This document shows positions 41,190 through 51,050 of a DNA stretch of 64,000 nt, piece after piece (within the stretch, counting starts at the first letter, position 1; each line of letters begins with the position of its first letter). Below the pieces are notes generated by a model that did not search any database, was not told where the DNA came from, and saw only the letters and a list, made by a program, of their open reading frames with translations. This DNA is from Flavobacterium gelatinilyticum. GTDB lineage: Bacteria > Bacteroidota > Bacteroidia > Flavobacteriales > Flavobacteriaceae. Both the position numbers and the translations under genes were made by a program. The stretch spans positions 2,480,001-2,544,000 of the forward strand of contig NZ_CP114287.1 of the NCBI RefSeq assembly GCF_027111295.1, in the 5' to 3' direction.

Positions 41190-42275
41190 TTATAACAACT
41201 TCTTAATTTCTTCTACTATAACTTTTGTTGCATCCGGTCTAGCCAGTTTTTTAATGTTTGCACTCAGTTGCTTTTGTTTTCCGTCATCTTTCAGCAGCGC
41301 TTCAAAAACAATGCTAAATTCGTCGTCGAGCTGAGATTCTTTCAACAAAATCGCGCCTTTTGCTTCTACAATCGCCTGAGCATTTTTAGTCTGGTGATCC
41401 TCAGCTACATTAGGAGACGGAATAAAAATTACCGGTTTTCCCACGATGCATAATTCTGAAACTGATGATGCACCGGCACGTGAAATAATGACATCTGCGG
41501 CTGCATACACAAAATCCATTCTTTCGATAAAATCAACCACTTTTACGTTTTCCTGATTGTATTTTTTGTAATCCTCAAAATACAATTTTCCGCACTGCCA
41601 GATAATCTGAACGTCCTGCGAAAGGAAATTCTGCAGTTCTTTTTCGATTAGCTGGTTGATCCTTCTCGCTCCTAAACTGCCGCCTAAAACCAACAGTGTT
41701 TTTTTATTTGGATCCAAACCGTAAAAAGCAATTGCCTCGTCACGTTTTGTTTCAATATCTATAAGATCCTGACGAACCGGATTTCCAGTTAAAACGATTT
41801 TATCTTTTGGAAAAAAACGTTCTAAATTTTCGTATGCCACACAAATAGCATTCGCCTTTTTGCTCAGCAGTTTGTTTGTAATTCCCGGAAAAGAATTCTG
41901 CTCCTGAATTACAGTTGGAATTCCTGCCCCGCCTGCCGCCTGCAATAAAGGACCACTGGCAAATCCTCCGGTTCCAATTACTACATTTGGCTTGAATTTT
42001 TTAATAATTCGTTTTGACTCCAATAAACTAGATGCCAGTTTTAACGGAAACATCATGTTTTGCAAGGTCAGTTTTCGCTGTAAACCGGCGATCCAAAGAC
42101 CTTTTATTTCATACCCCGCCTGAGGCACTTTCTGCATTTCCATTTTATCTTTGGCGCCTACAAAAAGAAATTCAGCATCAGGATATTGCATTTTTAATTC
42201 ATTTGCAATCGCAATTGCAGGATAAATATGTCCTCCTGTTCCGCCTCCGCTTAGTATGAATTTATACTTTGTCAT
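41190..42275 (-). CDS. murG: Undecaprenyl-PP-MurNAc-pentapeptide GlcNAc transferase
   Basis: A 361-residue GT28 glycosyltransferase that converts lipid I to lipid II on the inner face of the membrane. The N-terminal glycine loop is [17 protein letters not shown], the second glycine motif is [13 protein letters not shown], and the UDP-GlcNAc site is '[13 protein letters not shown]' followed by [14 protein letters not shown]. All are canonical. It starts 33 nt after ftsW, and the 158-bp gap before murC holds no gene. Confidence 0.96.
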   Translation of the reverse strand: MTKYKFILSGGGTGGHIYPAIAIANELKMQYPDAEFLFVGAKDKMEMQKVPQAGYEIKGLWIAGLQRKLTLQNMMFPLKLASSLLESKRIIKKFKPNVVIGTGGFASGPLLQAAGGAGIPTVIQEQNSFPGITNKLLSKKANAICVAYENLERFFPKDKIVLTGNPVRQDLIDIETKRDEAIAFYGLDPNKKTLLVLGGSLGARRINQLIEKELQNFLSQDVQIIWQCGKLYFEDYKKYNQENVKVVDFIERMDFVYAAADVIISRAGASSVSELCIVGKPVIFIPSPNVAEDHQTKNAQAIVEAKGAILLKESQLDDEFSIVFEALLKDDGKQKQLSANIKKLARPDATKVIVEEIKKLL

Positions 42276-42308
42276 ATTCTAATAGTTATCGTTAAACTAT
42301 TTATCCCT

Positions 42309-43628
42309 TTATTTATTTAAAACTGCATTCATTGGATTTCTCGAAGCATCTTCGATTGAATACATTGCTTCTTCTTCGTAAATCTCTTCTTTTTCATTAC
42401 TTGCCAAATCTTCTTCGGCGAGTTCTTTATCTATTAATCTTTGCAGTGCTTCTTTTCTTCTTTCTTTTTCCTGCTGTTCTTCGGCAATTTCTTCTTCTTT
42501 CTTGGTTACACTGATAATGATTCCAAGAGAGAAACAAGTCATCCAGATTGAACTACCTCCGGAGCTGATCAGCGGCAATGTCTGCCCTGTTACCGGCAGC
42601 AATTCTACGGCAACTGCCATATTAATCATGGCCTGAAATATCATAGGGAAACCGAGACCAACGACGACTAATTTTCCAAATAATGTTGTGGCTTTATGTG
42701 AGGCAATTACAAATCGGAAGAGTAATAATAAATACAATACCAATATTGAAACCCCGCCTACTAAACCATATTCTTCTACTACAATGGCATAAATAAAGTC
42801 GGAAGATGATTGCGGTAAAAAGTTTTTCTGAACGCTTTTTCCCGGTCCTAATCCGCCTAACTTTCCTGATGCAATTGCAATTTTTGCTTTTTCAATCTGA
42901 TAATCATCTTCGTCGGGTTTGTCTGTGGTAAAGTTCATAATACGACTTTCCCAGGTTGACACCCTGCTGAAGAATCTTGAATCCGGAAATGCTTTTGCCA
43001 CCAAAAGGAAAAATGCCAGCATAGCAATTCCTGATCCTATGATAAAGGCAATATATTTTAACGGATATTTTCCAATGAACGTCAGCATCATTACCATTGC
43101 AAAAATCAACGCGGTGGTCGAAAAGTTTGCCGGTAAAATTAATGCCAGTGTAATAAAAACCGGAATCCAAAGCTGAATAAACGAAGTTTGAAACGGTTCG
43201 TTTTCTTCTTTGGTTTTCGACAAATAACGGGCAACGTAAATAAATAATACGCTTGCCGCTAAGGTTGATGTCTGAAACGTGATTCCGATAAAGGGTACCT
43301 GAATCCAACGACTTGCATTTGCTCCTGCTATTACAGTTCCTTTCAGTAAGGTATAAAGCAATAATAACCAAACTACAGGAAGCGCAATTTTTGAAATCGC
43401 CCTGAAATAATGGTACGGCACTTTGTGAACCCAGTAAATAATCAGGAAGCCTATACAAACATGAGCTAAATGTTTTACCAGATATCCTAACGTATTTCCT
43501 GTTCCATGACCAATATACGCCAGATTACTGCTCGCACTAAAAACAGGCATAAACGAAAACAAAGCCAATAAAGCCACGAATGACCATATTACTCTATCTC
43601 CTTTTAGTTTGTTTACCAGCTCTTTCAT
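42309..43628 (-). CDS. ftsW: SEDS peptidoglycan polymerase FtsW
   Basis: A 439-residue SEDS-family membrane protein with about ten membrane helices over residues 15-370. It is the glycan-strand polymerase of the division complex and works with FtsI. The family segments are present: RWIQVPFIGITFQ, 'AIASGKLGGLGPGKSVQKNF', 'FIYAIVVEEYGLVGG', and the final VTGQTLPLISSGGSS. The last 65 residues form a charged cytoplasmic tail. The four-helix-bundle gene at 43689 lies between it and murD. Confidence 0.95.
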   Translation of the reverse strand: MKELVNKLKGDRVIWSFVALLALFSFMPVFSASSNLAYIGHGTGNTLGYLVKHLAHVCIGFLIIYWVHKVPYHYFRAISKIALPVVWLLLLYTLLKGTVIAGANASRWIQVPFIGITFQTSTLAASVLFIYVARYLSKTKEENEPFQTSFIQLWIPVFITLALILPANFSTTALIFAMVMMLTFIGKYPLKYIAFIIGSGIAMLAFFLLVAKAFPDSRFFSRVSTWESRIMNFTTDKPDEDDYQIEKAKIAIASGKLGGLGPGKSVQKNFLPQSSSDFIYAIVVEEYGLVGGVSILVLYLLLLFRFVIASHKATTLFGKLVVVGLGFPMIFQAMINMAVAVELLPVTGQTLPLISSGGSSIWMTCFSLGIIISVTKKEEEIAEEQQEKERRKEALQRLIDKELAEEDLASNEKEEIYEEEAMYSIEDASRNPMNAVLNK

Positions 43629-43634
43629 AATCTT

Positions 43635-44119
43635 AATTTTAGATTTCTGATTTTAGATTTTAGATTATTTTTAAAATCTTCGATTTTTTTATTTATCGAT
43701 TCTGTTGTTTACTGTTTTTAAACTGCTTACAAAAATTGCTGTCAATTCATTCGCTTCTTTTATAGCTATTTCCAGTTCTTCTTTGGAAAGCCACATTTTT
43801 TCTTTTATAATTTCGATCCAAAACAAGGTTTCATCTGCTTCTTCTAAAACTATATTCATTTTGGCAACAAATTCTTTATCACTTCGAGCTCTGCAAACGG
43901 CTCTATAATTCGCCCCTACCGATGTTCCACTTCTTACTATTTGACTTGCAATTGATCTAATTACATTGGTATTAGGCAGTTTTTCAGCTAAATCAATTAC
44001 CATCAAAGAGAATTTCTTAGTTCTCACCTTCATTTCATTCGTCGTCATACTCAAAAGAACTTATCGTTGAATTCAAAGATTAGAAACAATCTAAAATCTG
44101 AACTCTAAAATCTAAAATT
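43635..44119. repeat. Inverted repeats bracketing the first four-helix-bundle gene
   Basis: The left arm (43635-43678) is built from AATTTTAGATTT and GATTTTAGATT units; the right arm (44078-44119) is their imperfect reverse complement. The arms enclose the four-helix-bundle gene, and the right one reaches the murD stop codon. The same units form the hairpin at 34741. The feature spans both arms. Confidence 0.6.
43689..44054 (-). CDS. Four-helix-bundle protein (23S rRNA intervening-sequence type)
   Basis: A 121-residue protein of the S23/four-helix-bundle family, known from intervening sequences of 23S rRNA genes. Motifs are 'FSLMVIDLAEKLPNTNVI', IASQIVRSGTSVGANYRA (with the family's RSGTSVGANY) and NIVLEEADETLFWIEII. 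It is inserted between ftsW and murD, cell-wall genes with which it has no known link, and is enclosed by imperfect inverted repeats, so it looks like a mobile cassette. The biochemical role of the family is unknown. Confidence 0.85.
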   Translation of the reverse strand: MSMTTNEMKVRTKKFSLMVIDLAEKLPNTNVIRSIASQIVRSGTSVGANYRAVCRARSDKEFVAKMNIVLEEADETLFWIEIIKEKMWLSKEELEIAIKEANELTAIFVSSLKTVNNRIDK

Positions 44120-45449
44120 ATAAATTATGCACTGCTTGTTTAAACTGCTTTCCACGATCTTCGTAGTTTTCGAATAAATCGAAACTTGCGCATGCTGGAG
44201 ACAATAAAACGGCATCACCTTTTTCTGTTAATCTTTGCGCTGTTTTTACAGCATCATTCATGTTATTTACTTCAACCATAATATCTACTACGGCTCCAAA
44301 AGCGTCGATGATTTTACGGTTATCGATTCCTAAACAAATAATGGCTTTTACTTTTTCGCGCACTAATGACATTAATTCGTTGTAATCATTCCCTTTATCA
44401 ACCCCGCCTACAATCCATACCGTTGGAACATTCATGCTGTCTAAGGCAAAGAAAGTAGCGTTTACATTTGTTGCTTTTGAATCGTTGATGTATTGTACAT
44501 TCTGAATTTTTAATACTTTTTCTAAACGGTGTTCAACACCTTGGAAATTAGATAAACTTTCGCGGATTGTTGCATTTCTAATTTGCATCAATTTTGCTAC
44601 AGAGCTTGCTGCCATTGCGTTTTTCATATTATGTTTTCCTTCTAACGCAATGTGTTCTGTGTCCATTGTAAACTCTTCTTGGTTGATCTTAATTTCCATT
44701 TTGTTGTTATTTATAGAAGCTCCTTCATCGAATGTTTTGGTCAATGAAAAAGGAATTAATTTTGCTTTTGTTTTATTGTTTTTTAACCACTCTGTACTTG
44801 CCTCATCGTCTGCATCATAAATGAGATAATCACTTTCGGTCTGGTTCATCGTTATTCGGAATTTCGAATTGATATAATTTTCATATTTATATTCATATCG
44901 GTCCAAATGATCCGGGCTGATGTTCGTTATTATAGCGATATCGGGCCTGTAATTTATAATTCCGTCTAACTGAAAACTGCTTAATTCAAGAACGTATGCG
45001 TCGTATTTGTTTTCGGCTACCTGCCAGGCGAAGCTCTTTCCTATATTACCTCCCAATCCTACATTTAATCCTGCGTATTTCAGCAGATGGTGCGTGAGTA
45101 TTGTGGTGGTGGTTTTACCATTGCTTCCTGTAATCCCTATGGTGAGTGCTTCTGTAAAAGGTATAGCAAACTCGATTTCTGAAATTACTTTTACTCCCGC
45201 AGCAATCAGCTTTTTTACTATCGGAGATTTCTCCGGAATTCCAGGGCTTTTCATCACTACATCGGCATTTAGAATCAAATCTTCTGTATGCTGTTCTTCT
45301 TCCCAGGCAATTTTATTAATAATAAGAACTTCTTTGTAACTCTCTTTTATTTTTCCAAAATCGGATACAAAAACATCGTATCCCTGTTTCTTACCGAGGA
45401 TCGCGGTTCCAACGCCGCTTTCGCCTCCGCCTAATATTACTAGCCTCAT
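44118..45449 (-). CDS. murD: UDP-N-acetylmuramoyl-L-alanine--D-glutamate ligase
   Basis: A 443-residue Mur ligase that adds D-glutamate to UDP-MurNAc-L-Ala. It begins MRLVILGGGESGVGTAILG, the Rossmann-like glycine motif. The P-loop is GITGSNGKTTTTILTHH, the central segment ISPDHLDRYEYKYENY is the conserved Mur histidine region, and YINDSKATNVNATFFAL is the C-terminal substrate motif. Together with LLSPACASFDLF these are typical MurD features. It is flanked on both sides by inserted four-helix-bundle genes. Confidence 0.96.
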   Translation of the reverse strand: MRLVILGGGESGVGTAILGKKQGYDVFVSDFGKIKESYKEVLIINKIAWEEEQHTEDLILNADVVMKSPGIPEKSPIVKKLIAAGVKVISEIEFAIPFTEALTIGITGSNGKTTTTILTHHLLKYAGLNVGLGGNIGKSFAWQVAENKYDAYVLELSSFQLDGIINYRPDIAIITNISPDHLDRYEYKYENYINSKFRITMNQTESDYLIYDADDEASTEWLKNNKTKAKLIPFSLTKTFDEGASINNNKMEIKINQEEFTMDTEHIALEGKHNMKNAMAASSVAKLMQIRNATIRESLSNFQGVEHRLEKVLKIQNVQYINDSKATNVNATFFALDSMNVPTVWIVGGVDKGNDYNELMSLVREKVKAIICLGIDNRKIIDAFGAVVDIMVEVNNMNDAVKTAQRLTEKGDAVLLSPACASFDLFENYEDRGKQFKQAVHNL

Positions 45450-45458
45450 ACTCTATTT

Positions 45459-45911
45459 AATTAAAAATTGAGAATTAAAAATTAAAAATCAGCTGTGACT
45501 TTTAATAAATTCCTATTTTCCTTTTAAGGTTAATATAATTTTCGCCAATATTCTGCAAATCTCATCTGCTTCTTTAAAGATGCTCTCGAATTCATTTACA
45601 GAGATATAATCTGTTGTTTTTAACAACTTTAACCAATAAATCGTTTCTCTTGCTTCTTTATATGAAATTTCAAGCTTGAATAAAAACTCTTTATCAGAAC
45701 GTCCTCCAATTGATTCTTCGATGTTTGCTCCTATCGAAGTTCCAGATCTGAGAACCTGCTTACTCAGAACAAACTCTTTTTTTGTTTCGGTTAGGTACTT
45801 GTACAAATTGACAATCCTCACCGCAAAATCAAATGATTTATCCTGAACAATATTTTCTTTCATTTTATAAGAACGTGCAACCTTTTAATTTTTAATTCTC
45901 AATTTTTAATT
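45459..45911. repeat. Perfect 29-bp inverted repeats bracketing the second four-helix-bundle gene
   Basis: 45459-45487 and 45883-45911 are exact reverse complements of each other over 29 bp (AT-rich, built around AATTAAAAATTGAGAATT). They lie immediately outside the gene at 45513-45863, like terminal repeats. The feature spans both arms. Confidence 0.75.
45513..45863 (-). CDS. Four-helix-bundle protein (23S rRNA intervening-sequence type)
   Basis: A 116-residue relative of the protein at 43689, with the family motif VLRSGTSIGANIEESIGG and 'EISYKEARETIYWLKLL'. Identity to the other copy is moderate, so the two are separate insertions or old duplicates. It lies between mraY and murD inside 29-bp perfect inverted repeats. 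The gene has the same orientation as the cluster, so it is presumably co-transcribed with it. Function unknown. Confidence 0.85.
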   Translation of the reverse strand: MKENIVQDKSFDFAVRIVNLYKYLTETKKEFVLSKQVLRSGTSIGANIEESIGGRSDKEFLFKLEISYKEARETIYWLKLLKTTDYISVNEFESIFKEADEICRILAKIILTLKGK

Positions 45912-45915
45912 GAGA

Positions 45916-47148
45916 TTATCTTAATTTTAAAGTAACGATTGATAATATGGCTAACATCACGGCTACAATCCAGAATCGGGTTACGATTTTACTTTCGTGA
46001 TATCCTTTTTTCTGATAATGATGGTGCAGTGGTGACATCAGGAAAATTCTTCGGCCTTCACCAAAACGTTTCTTGGTATATTTAAAATAACTAACCTGTA
46101 TAATTACCGAAGCACTTTCGGCAAGGAAAATACCGCAGAATAAAACAATCAATATTTCTTTACGAACTGCAATTGCCAAAACTGCGATGATACCTCCAAT
46201 TGTTAAACTCCCTGTATCACCCATAAACACTGAGGCAGGAAACGAGTTGTACCAGAGAAAACCAATCAAAGACCCCACAAATGCCGAGATAAAAACCGTC
46301 ATTTCACCTGAATTGGGGATATACATTATATTTAGATAGTTTGAGAAAATAATATTCCCCGAAACAAATGTAAATATCCCGAGTGCAAGTACTGAGACTG
46401 CGGAGGTTCCGGCCGCGAGACCGTCGATGCCGTCTGTTAAATTTGCTCCGTTTGAAACTGCGGTGATAATAAAAATTACTACCGGAATAAAGATCAGCCA
46501 AGCCCATTTTTCGTATCCGTCTCCCATAAACGAGAGAACTTCCGCATAATCAAATTCATTGTTTTTTACGAAAGGAATCGTCGTTGCTGTCGATTTTTCT
46601 TCAACCGGCGCCGGAAGTATAACTGTTGTATTTGCTGCTGCTTTAAAAACATCGGTACGGCCTGTATCTGTTCTTACGGTAACGGCAGGATTGAAATAAA
46701 GAACAGCTCCTACGATAATTCCTAATCCAACCTGACCAATAACTTTAAAGATCCCTTTAAGCCCTTGTTTGTCTTTTTTGAATATTTTGATATAATCATC
46801 CACAAAACCAATTGTTCCCATCCATAACGTTGTCACAATAAGCAAAACAATATAAATGTTGTGCAGACGGGCAAACAGAAAAACCGGAACTAATGTTGCA
46901 AAAATGATAATTAACCCTCCCATAGTTGGTGTACCCGCTTTTTCGTTCTGACCTGCTAAACCAAGTTCACGTACTGTTTCTCCAACCTGCTGGCGGCGAA
47001 GGAAGTTAATCACTCTTTTACCATAAATAGTTGACAACAGCAATGAAAGCAAAAATGCCAATGCCGATCTAAAAGTTATATACTGGAAAACTCCTGTTCC
47101 CGGTATATCCAGTGTCTTGTCAAAATATTCAAATAAATAGTACAGCAT
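45916..47148 (-). CDS. mraY: Phospho-N-acetylmuramoyl-pentapeptide-transferase
   Basis: A 410-residue polytopic membrane enzyme that transfers phospho-MurNAc-pentapeptide to undecaprenyl phosphate, giving lipid I. Canonical motifs are '[18 protein letters not shown]', [12 protein letters not shown], '[15 protein letters not shown]' and '[13 protein letters not shown]', with [13 protein letters not shown] near the C-terminus. About ten membrane helices are expected. It carries a loop insertion of about 50 residues after the fourth or fifth helix (around residues 175-215) that is usual in Bacteroidota. It follows murE by 79 nt. Confidence 0.96.
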   Translation of the reverse strand: MLYYLFEYFDKTLDIPGTGVFQYITFRSALAFLLSLLLSTIYGKRVINFLRRQQVGETVRELGLAGQNEKAGTPTMGGLIIIFATLVPVFLFARLHNIYIVLLIVTTLWMGTIGFVDDYIKIFKKDKQGLKGIFKVIGQVGLGIIVGAVLYFNPAVTVRTDTGRTDVFKAAANTTVILPAPVEEKSTATTIPFVKNNEFDYAEVLSFMGDGYEKWAWLIFIPVVIFIITAVSNGANLTDGIDGLAAGTSAVSVLALGIFTFVSGNIIFSNYLNIMYIPNSGEMTVFISAFVGSLIGFLWYNSFPASVFMGDTGSLTIGGIIAVLAIAVRKEILIVLFCGIFLAESASVIIQVSYFKYTKKRFGEGRRIFLMSPLHHHYQKKGYHESKIVTRFWIVAVMLAILSIVTLKLR

Positions 47149-47227
47149 ATTTTTCTATTTTTTAAATTCCAATTTTGAAACTCCAAATTCCAATTGTGCG
47201 GCGGTATTTGAACTTAAAAATTTATTA

Positions 47228-48691
47228 TTATTTATTTAGTTGATCTAAAATTTCTTTTACCGTTTCCATATCATCAAAATGATGTTTAATACCATTTATT
47301 TCCTGATAGGTTTCATGTCCTTTTCCGGCAATCAGAATAATATCATTTGGCTGAGCCAATTGACAAGCCGTTTTTATAGCCTGCTTTCTATCCGTAATTC
47401 TTAATATTTTCTTGTAATTATGAGCTTCTACACCTTGTTCCATTTCATCTAAAATCACTTCCGGATCTTCGTTTCTTGGATTATCTGATGTTAAAATTGC
47501 TTTATCACTTAAATCTGAAGCAATTTTTGCCATAATTGGTCTCTTTGTTTTGTCTCTGTTTCCACCGCAGCCTACAACTGTAATCAATTGTTCGTTTTTT
47601 GTACGGATATCATCAATTGTTTTCAGTACATTTTCTAAAGCGTCCGGTGTATGTGCATAATCTACAATTGCAGTTACTTTTGCATCGGTTACGATGTACT
47701 GAAAACGTCCTGAAACGCTTTCTAAATCAGACAATAAACGCAGGGCTTCAAGGCTGTCCATTCCCAGCTCTACGGCAGTTCCGTAAATAGCCAGAACATT
47801 GTATGCATTAAAAGTTCCTATTAGTTTTACCCAGACTTCATTATCATTTATCTTTAATAACAATCCTGATAACTGGCTTTCTAAAATAACAGCTTTAAAA
47901 TCGGCATACGATTTAAGAGCGTAGGTAAACTTTCTTGCCACTGTGTTTTGAAGCATTACGGTTCCGTTTTTATCATCGATATTTGATAATGCGAAAGCTG
48001 TTTTTGGCAGCGAATCAAAAAATGATTTTTTAACGTCTCTGTATTCTGCAAAAGTTGCGTGATAATCCAAATGATCGTGAGAAAGATTCGTAAAAATCCC
48101 TCCTGCAAAATGCAAGGCTTCGGTACGTTTTTGATGGATTCCGTGTGAACTTACTTCCATAAAACAATGTGTCACACCTGCTTCAATCATTTCATTCAAA
48201 TATTGATTGATCGTGACTGAGTCTGGTGTAGTATGCGTTGCCGGATATTCTGTTTCATCGACCATTATCTTTACGGTTGATAATAATCCAACTTTAAATC
48301 CTGCTTTTTTGAAAAGCTGAAACAATAATGAGGCAATTGTAGTTTTCCCGTTTGTACCGGTTACGCCAACTAATTTTAATTTTGCAGAAGGATCTTCAAA
48401 ATAATTAGCAGCCATAAATGCCAAAGCTGTATTGGTATCTTTTACCTGAATATAAGTGATTCCTTTTTGAATATTTTCAGGAAGCGTATCACAAATAATT
48501 GCAGCTGCCCCTAGTTGTATCGCTTTTTCTATATAATCATGCCCGTCTGAAAGTGAACCGCGAATGGCCACAAAAACATCTTCTGACTGCACTTTGCGTG
48601 AATCAAATTCAATTTTTTGAATGCCGATTTCTGTTGAACCTGTTACAGATTCAATGGCAGCTTTATATAATATGTCTTTTAGTATTTTCAC
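47228..48691 (-). CDS. murE: UDP-MurNAc-tripeptide synthetase (meso-diaminopimelate-adding)
   Basis: A 487-residue Mur ligase adding the third peptide residue. The P-loop is GVTGTNGKTTIASLL, the central histidine motif is 'NLSHDHLDYHATFAEY', and VDYAHTPDALEN is in the C-terminal domain. The specificity loop reads SDNPRNEDP; DNPR is the signature of meso-diaminopimelate ligases rather than lysine ligases. The start overlaps the end of ftsI by 4 bp. Confidence 0.96.
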   Translation of the reverse strand: MKILKDILYKAAIESVTGSTEIGIQKIEFDSRKVQSEDVFVAIRGSLSDGHDYIEKAIQLGAAAIICDTLPENIQKGITYIQVKDTNTALAFMAANYFEDPSAKLKLVGVTGTNGKTTIASLLFQLFKKAGFKVGLLSTVKIMVDETEYPATHTTPDSVTINQYLNEMIEAGVTHCFMEVSSHGIHQKRTEALHFAGGIFTNLSHDHLDYHATFAEYRDVKKSFFDSLPKTAFALSNIDDKNGTVMLQNTVARKFTYALKSYADFKAVILESQLSGLLLKINDNEVWVKLIGTFNAYNVLAIYGTAVELGMDSLEALRLLSDLESVSGRFQYIVTDAKVTAIVDYAHTPDALENVLKTIDDIRTKNEQLITVVGCGGNRDKTKRPIMAKIASDLSDKAILTSDNPRNEDPEVILDEMEQGVEAHNYKKILRITDRKQAIKTACQLAQPNDIILIAGKGHETYQEINGIKHHFDDMETVKEILDQLNK

Positions 48692-50694
48692 GATAATTCT
48701 AATACTATAGTTGTGTTTTTAATTATAGTTTCTCCGGCCTGAATAGATTGTTTTTTAACCTTTCCAACTCCAATAATTTTCACTTTTACATTCAGATTTT
48801 CAAGTAAGGCAACGGCATCCATTCCCGGCATTCCTTTTAAATTCGGAATCTGATTGGTTTTCTTTCTTGATTCTAAATCGTATTTATCATAACTGGTTTC
48901 CTGTTTGGCGATTTTAGAATCAAGCTGTTTTATTTTATTGGTTGATGGTGCATCTGTAAAAATCTTTTGAGCGATTCTTTTAAAAACCGGCCCTGCAACA
49001 TCTGCTCCGTAATAATTATTCTTAGCTGTATTTGGCTTGTGAACCACTACAATACAGGAATATTTGGGATGATCTGCCGGAAAATATCCTACGAAAGAAG
49101 AAGCATAATACATTCCCTCTCTTCCTGCTTTGCTATAATTAACCATAGCTGTTCCGGTTTTTCCTGCCATCGAAAAATCTTTCGAATACAATTTAGAGCC
49201 TGTTCCTTTTTTAACTACATTTTCTAAAACTGCTTTTACTTTCTTCAACGTTTCAGGTGAACAAACCTTTGGATTAATTACCTCAACATCAAACTTTTTA
49301 ATGGTTTTATTCCATTCTTTAATTTCAGATACAAACTGAGGTTTTACCATTACGCCATTATTGGCAACTGAATTGTAAAAAGCCAGTGTCTGCATTGGCG
49401 TAACCGAAACATTATACCCAAAAGCCATCCACGGAAGTGTAGTTCCTGACCAATGTTTGTCTCCTGGCTGTGGAATGTACGGTCTTCCTTCTCCTTTAAA
49501 ATGCAGTCCTAATGTTTTATCTAATCCGTATGATTTAATATGATTTACAAACTTTCTGGGATTGTTTTTGTAATTATTGTAAACTGCCTGAACCATTACC
49601 GTATTTGACGAAAGTTCGAATCCGCGTGCTAATGAAACTTTTCCGTAGCCGCCATGATGCGAGTCACGTACAGATCTTCCGTAATATTTAACGACACCGC
49701 CCTGACTGTCATAAACGGTACTTGTATCAGCTACTTTATCTTCTAGAATAGCCATTAAATCAACTAGTTTAAAAGTAGATCCTGGTTCATGAGACTCAGC
49801 AATTGCATAATTTGTAGTTTCGTAATACGATCCGTCTTCTGCTCTTCCTAAATTCGAAATCGCTTTTACATGCCCTGTTTCGGTTTCCATAACCACCACA
49901 CAGCCATGATCTGCTTCGTAATCTTCTAATTGTTTCAGTAAAGCGTGATGCGCAATATCCTGAATAAAAACATCTATTGTCGAAATTACATCGTAACCAT
50001 CAATTGGATCTACCTCGTTTACATCACGAATAGGCTTCCATTGTCCTTTTGCAATTTTTTGTTTTAAAATTTTACCGTCTTTTCCGTTTAGGTAATTTTT
50101 AAAAGCCCATTCGATTCCTTTTCCTACCTCTGTTCCTGTTGCAGGATCAATACGGTCATAACCAATGGTTCTTTCGGCAATTTTCCCTATCGGGTGTTTT
50201 CTTACTGTTTCCTGTTCTACTATTATACCACCTTTAAAAGCGCCTAATTTGAATAATGGAAATCCTTTGATTTTTACATATTCTGTGTAACTTAAATTTC
50301 GGGCAATCAGGTAATAACGATTTTTATTGACTCTTGCTTTTCGTAATTCCTTTTCATAATATCCTGACGGTCTGTCTAAAACTGTTTCAAGAGAATCTGA
50401 AAGTTGTTTTACATACTTTTCAAATGTTTCCTGTTTTGGCGCTTTTGCATCAAAACGAATTTCATAATTCGGGATTGAGGTTGCCAGTAAGCTTCCGTCA
50501 GCAGAATAAATATTTCCTTTGTTGGCCGGAATTACAAAATTTCTAACAGTACGCTGTTTTGCCAGTTTTCTGTAATAGTCTCCCTGCACCCACTGAATAT
50601 TGGTTAATTTAACGACAATAGCAATTGCCATCAAAAAGATGAAAACTGCTACGAGGTAAATTCTGTAGGATATATGTTTATCGTCTACTGCCAT
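48688..50694 (-). CDS. ftsI: Division-specific transpeptidase FtsI (PBP3) with a PASTA domain
   Basis: A 668-residue class B penicillin-binding protein that cross-links septal peptidoglycan. One N-terminal membrane helix (about residues 8-28) is followed by the PBP dimer domain and the transpeptidase domain. Catalytic motifs are SxxK in EPGSTFKLVD (about 303), SxN in ELSSNTVMVQ (about 360) and KTG in MAGKTGTAMV (about 506). The last 60 residues form one PASTA domain (IPNLKGMPGMDAVALLE). The gene overlaps ftsL by 10 bp and murE by 4 bp, so the three are translationally coupled. Confidence 0.95.
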   Translation of the reverse strand: MAVDDKHISYRIYLVAVFIFLMAIAIVVKLTNIQWVQGDYYRKLAKQRTVRNFVIPANKGNIYSADGSLLATSIPNYEIRFDAKAPKQETFEKYVKQLSDSLETVLDRPSGYYEKELRKARVNKNRYYLIARNLSYTEYVKIKGFPLFKLGAFKGGIIVEQETVRKHPIGKIAERTIGYDRIDPATGTEVGKGIEWAFKNYLNGKDGKILKQKIAKGQWKPIRDVNEVDPIDGYDVISTIDVFIQDIAHHALLKQLEDYEADHGCVVVMETETGHVKAISNLGRAEDGSYYETTNYAIAESHEPGSTFKLVDLMAILEDKVADTSTVYDSQGGVVKYYGRSVRDSHHGGYGKVSLARGFELSSNTVMVQAVYNNYKNNPRKFVNHIKSYGLDKTLGLHFKGEGRPYIPQPGDKHWSGTTLPWMAFGYNVSVTPMQTLAFYNSVANNGVMVKPQFVSEIKEWNKTIKKFDVEVINPKVCSPETLKKVKAVLENVVKKGTGSKLYSKDFSMAGKTGTAMVNYSKAGREGMYYASSFVGYFPADHPKYSCIVVVHKPNTAKNNYYGADVAGPVFKRIAQKIFTDAPSTNKIKQLDSKIAKQETSYDKYDLESRKKTNQIPNLKGMPGMDAVALLENLNVKVKIIGVGKVKKQSIQAGETIIKNTTIVLELS

Positions 50695-51032
50695 ATTCTT
50701 TTAAAGAAACTTTTTTCTTCTTCTTTTTTAACTTCTATTTTTATTGGCGGAACCGTCGATGGGAATATTTGCTTTTCCTGCATTTTATCCGAAATCGTGG
50801 ATTCCATTTTTAATTTCATCAATTCAGAACGCCTGTCTACAAATTCAGATCTTAGTTCTTTAACTTCATTGTTTAGTTTTGCTATTTCAAAAACCTTTTG
50901 TTCGTATCGCTGTGTATTTGCAATCATCAAAATCGCCAGCAGAATTATAAACACAATGAACCTCCAGTTTTTTATGGCATCATCATGAATTAGAAACCTT
51001 GCTTTTAATATTGCGAATACTCCACTTTTCAT
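50685..51032 (-). CDS. ftsL: FtsL-like division protein
   Basis: A 115-residue protein with one membrane helix (about residues 23-41) and a periplasmic coiled coil (about 48-85, with FEIAKLNNEVKELRSEF). FtsL is defined by this architecture and by its place between rsmH and ftsI, both of which hold here; the sequence itself is poorly conserved. It overlaps ftsI by 10 bp and starts 18 nt after rsmH. Confidence 0.8.
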   Translation of the reverse strand: MKSGVFAILKARFLIHDDAIKNWRFIVFIILLAILMIANTQRYEQKVFEIAKLNNEVKELRSEFVDRRSELMKLKMESTISDKMQEKQIFPSTVPPIKIEVKKEEEKSFFKRIWQ

Positions 51033-51050
51033 TTTTTCTACCTATATATA

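Noticed and set aside
42904..43458. 184-residue minus-strand frame within ftsW
   Set aside because: It lies entirely in the ftsW coding region in another frame; its cysteine- and tyrosine-rich composition is atypical.
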